DNA of 64,000 bases, from assembly GCA_963790415.1 (NCBI GenBank), contig CAWBOK010000003.1:186001-250000 (forward strand), written 5' to 3'. The position numbers were made by a program, and so were the translations under genes. The notes beneath the pieces are model-generated. The model worked only from the letters and a program-made list of their open reading frames with translations. It was not told where the DNA came from and did not search any database. Origin of the DNA: JAJZQZ01 sp963790415. Lineage in GTDB: Bacteria; Actinomycetota; Thermoleophilia; RBG-16-64-13. Each line of letters opens with the position of its first letter. Position 1 is the first letter of the stretch. Positions 63,030-64,000 of the stretch are shown here, in pieces.

Positions 63030-63775
63030 AGGCGGTGTTCGAACGTCCGATGTCCTTGACCGACGAGCCCTTCCCGTACTGCCCCGGCTGCGGGCACGGC
63101 ATAGTGCACGAGATCGTGGCCGAGTGCCTGGACGAGACCGGGCTGACCGATCGCTGTATCCTGGTATCGACCATCGGCTGCACGGTGCGGTGCTGGCGGA
63201 ACTTCGACGTAGACGTTGTGCAGGGCGCGCACGGTCGCGGGTTGGCGGTGGCGACGGCCGTCAAGACCGCACATCCGGATGCCTTCGTGCTGACCTACCA
63301 GGGTGATGGCGACCTGGCGGCGATAGGACTGTCCGAGACCGTCCATGCGGCGGCGCGCGGAGAAGCCGTCACGGTGGTGTTCGCGAACAACGCGGTATAC
63401 GGGGCGACCGGGGGCCAGATGGCGCCGACCACGCTGATGGGACAGTGCGTTTCCACCTGCCTGGAGGGCCGCGACCCGCAGAACGGGGGCTATCCCATCA
63501 AGATGTGCGAGCTACTGGCGACGCTCCCGGCGCCGGCCTATCTGGCCCGCGGCTCCGTTGACAGCCCCGCGAACAGGCAGAAGGCCAAGGCCCTGGTGAC
63601 GAAGGCCTTCGAGGCCCAGATGGAACACGGCGTGTTCTCGCTGGTGGAGATCCTGTCTCCCTGCCCGGTCAACTTGAAGATGTCCCCGCCGGATGCGCTG
63701 CGATGGGTCCGGGACGAGATGATCCCGTTCTACCCGCTGGGCGAGTACAAGCTCCCTCCGGGGATACGGCTATGA
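63026..63775 (+). CDS. 2-oxoacid:ferredoxin oxidoreductase beta (TPP-binding) subunit
   Basis: A 249-aa thiamine-diphosphate subunit. PYCPGCGHGIVHEIVAECLD and the TPP motif LTYQGDGDLAAIGLSETVHA, then NNAVYGATGGQMAPTTLMGQ are typical of VorA/KorB. The later Cys-containing part (IKMCELLATLPAPAYLARGS) completes the fold. GTG 63026 overlaps the alpha stop by 4 nt, and its own stop overlaps the gamma start. Confidence 0.93.
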   Translation: MKAVFERPMSLTDEPFPYCPGCGHGIVHEIVAECLDETGLTDRCILVSTIGCTVRCWRNFDVDVVQGAHGRGLAVATAVKTAHPDAFVLTYQGDGDLAAIGLSETVHAAARGEAVTVVFANNAVYGATGGQMAPTTLMGQCVSTCLEGRDPQNGGYPIKMCELLATLPAPAYLARGSVDSPANRQKAKALVTKAFEAQMEHGVFSLVEILSPCPVNLKMSPPDALRWVRDEMIPFYPLGEYKLPPGIRL

Positions 63776-64000
63776 GGTCCAGAGTCGTCATCGCGGGGTT
63801 CGGAGGTCAGGGCATCCTCTTCGCGGGGCACGTGCTCGCCGTCGCCGGCATCCTGGAGGGGAATCACGCCACGTGGCTGCCGTCATACGGCCCGCAGATG
63901 CGGGGCGGCGACGCCAGTTGCTCGGTGGTGATCTCCGACCAGGAGGTCATGTCGCCGATCGTCTACCAACCCGACTTCGCGGTCATCTGCAACGGGCCTT
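63772..64000 (+). CDS. 2-oxoacid:ferredoxin oxidoreductase gamma subunit (cut by window edge)
   Basis: The first 76 codons of the gamma subunit: RVVIAGFGGQGILFAGHVLA, then WLPSYGPQMRGGDASCSVVI and SPIVYQPDFAVICNGP. The ATG overlaps the beta stop. The right window edge removes the C-terminal half. A ferredoxin-type delta subunit has not appeared among the visible genes. Confidence 0.9.
   Translation, partial: MRSRVVIAGFGGQGILFAGHVLAVAGILEGNHATWLPSYGPQMRGGDASCSVVISDQEVMSPIVYQPDFAVICNGP

Noticed and set aside
1..64000. tRNA, rRNA, insertion sequences or prophage genes
   Set aside because: No cloverleaf, rRNA segment, transposase or terminal inverted repeat was recognised by eye.

Overview
The window is high-GC DNA packed with genes on both strands, with many 4-8 nt gene overlaps and GTG/TTG starts. 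The gene set (RNase J, Tex, TreT plus OtsA/OtsB, a MalT-like LuxR regulator, split glycine dehydrogenase, two aldehyde ferredoxin oxidoreductases, a 2-oxoacid:ferredoxin oxidoreductase) suggests an anaerobic or facultative amino-acid-using actinobacterium, possibly a deep or uncultured class. This placement is inferred from gene content and composition; no rRNA or tRNA gene was seen.

Layout. 1-5.2 kb: tex (cut by the left edge), a two-component pair and a GerMN lipoprotein. 5.2-9.1 kb: a candidate small RNA, a MalT-type LuxR regulator and a short SSB. 9.2-15.4 kb: an EmrB-type MFS exporter, then a trehalose operon (DUF5752-like, treT, otsB, otsA) convergent with a GalT-like gene. 16.4-21 kb: an unknown 143-aa protein, a fused FAD/Fe-S D-lactate dehydrogenase, a zinc-ribbon protein and an OsmC protein behind a palindromic operator. 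21-28.9 kb: AI-2E-type permease, gcvPB, gcvPA and an acyltransferase on the minus strand, then a DUF2269-like membrane protein, an MFS exporter and its ArsR-type regulator. 29-35.6 kb: a nitrilase-type amidase, an MFS protein, a NERD-UvrD helicase, an orphan PIN protein, a Cas4/AddB-like PD-(D/E)XK nuclease and an MNT-HEPN pair. 35.6-40.8 kb: rnj, a disulfide oxidoreductase, an AcoX/NAD-kinase-like protein and a TetR regulator. 41.2-48.3 kb: class III aminotransferase, AOR, SDR, amino-acid permease and amidase on the plus strand. 48.6-49.2 kb: a MazEF-like pair. 49.3-54.7 kb: an imino-acid-dehydrogenase-like complex in five genes, a GntR regulator and an ornithine-cyclodeaminase-like enzyme. 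54.7-64 kb: a branched-chain amino-acid ABC transporter, a MoaD/ThiS-like protein, a second AOR and a 2-oxoacid:ferredoxin oxidoreductase that runs off the right edge.

How it fits together. The right-hand third reads as amino-acid import and oxidation: permeases bring in amino acids, amino groups are removed by transamination or flavin dehydrogenation, 2-oxoacids go to the ferredoxin oxidoreductase, and aldehydes go to the tungsten/molybdenum AORs, so electrons would be passed to ferredoxin.

Caveat. At least 23 single-base reading-frame breaks interrupt otherwise normal genes, all in the same direction (as if one base were inserted). They are clustered at 2.7-4.3, 22-24.2, 41.4-43.8 and 49.7-52.5 kb. 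I annotate these genes as whole CDSs with the breaks listed. Consensus insertion errors are the simplest explanation. Stretches of 200-300 nt without genes (8744-9002, 46780-46996, 48335-48593, 53531-53749) hold only the sites listed; I see nothing in 48335-48593.
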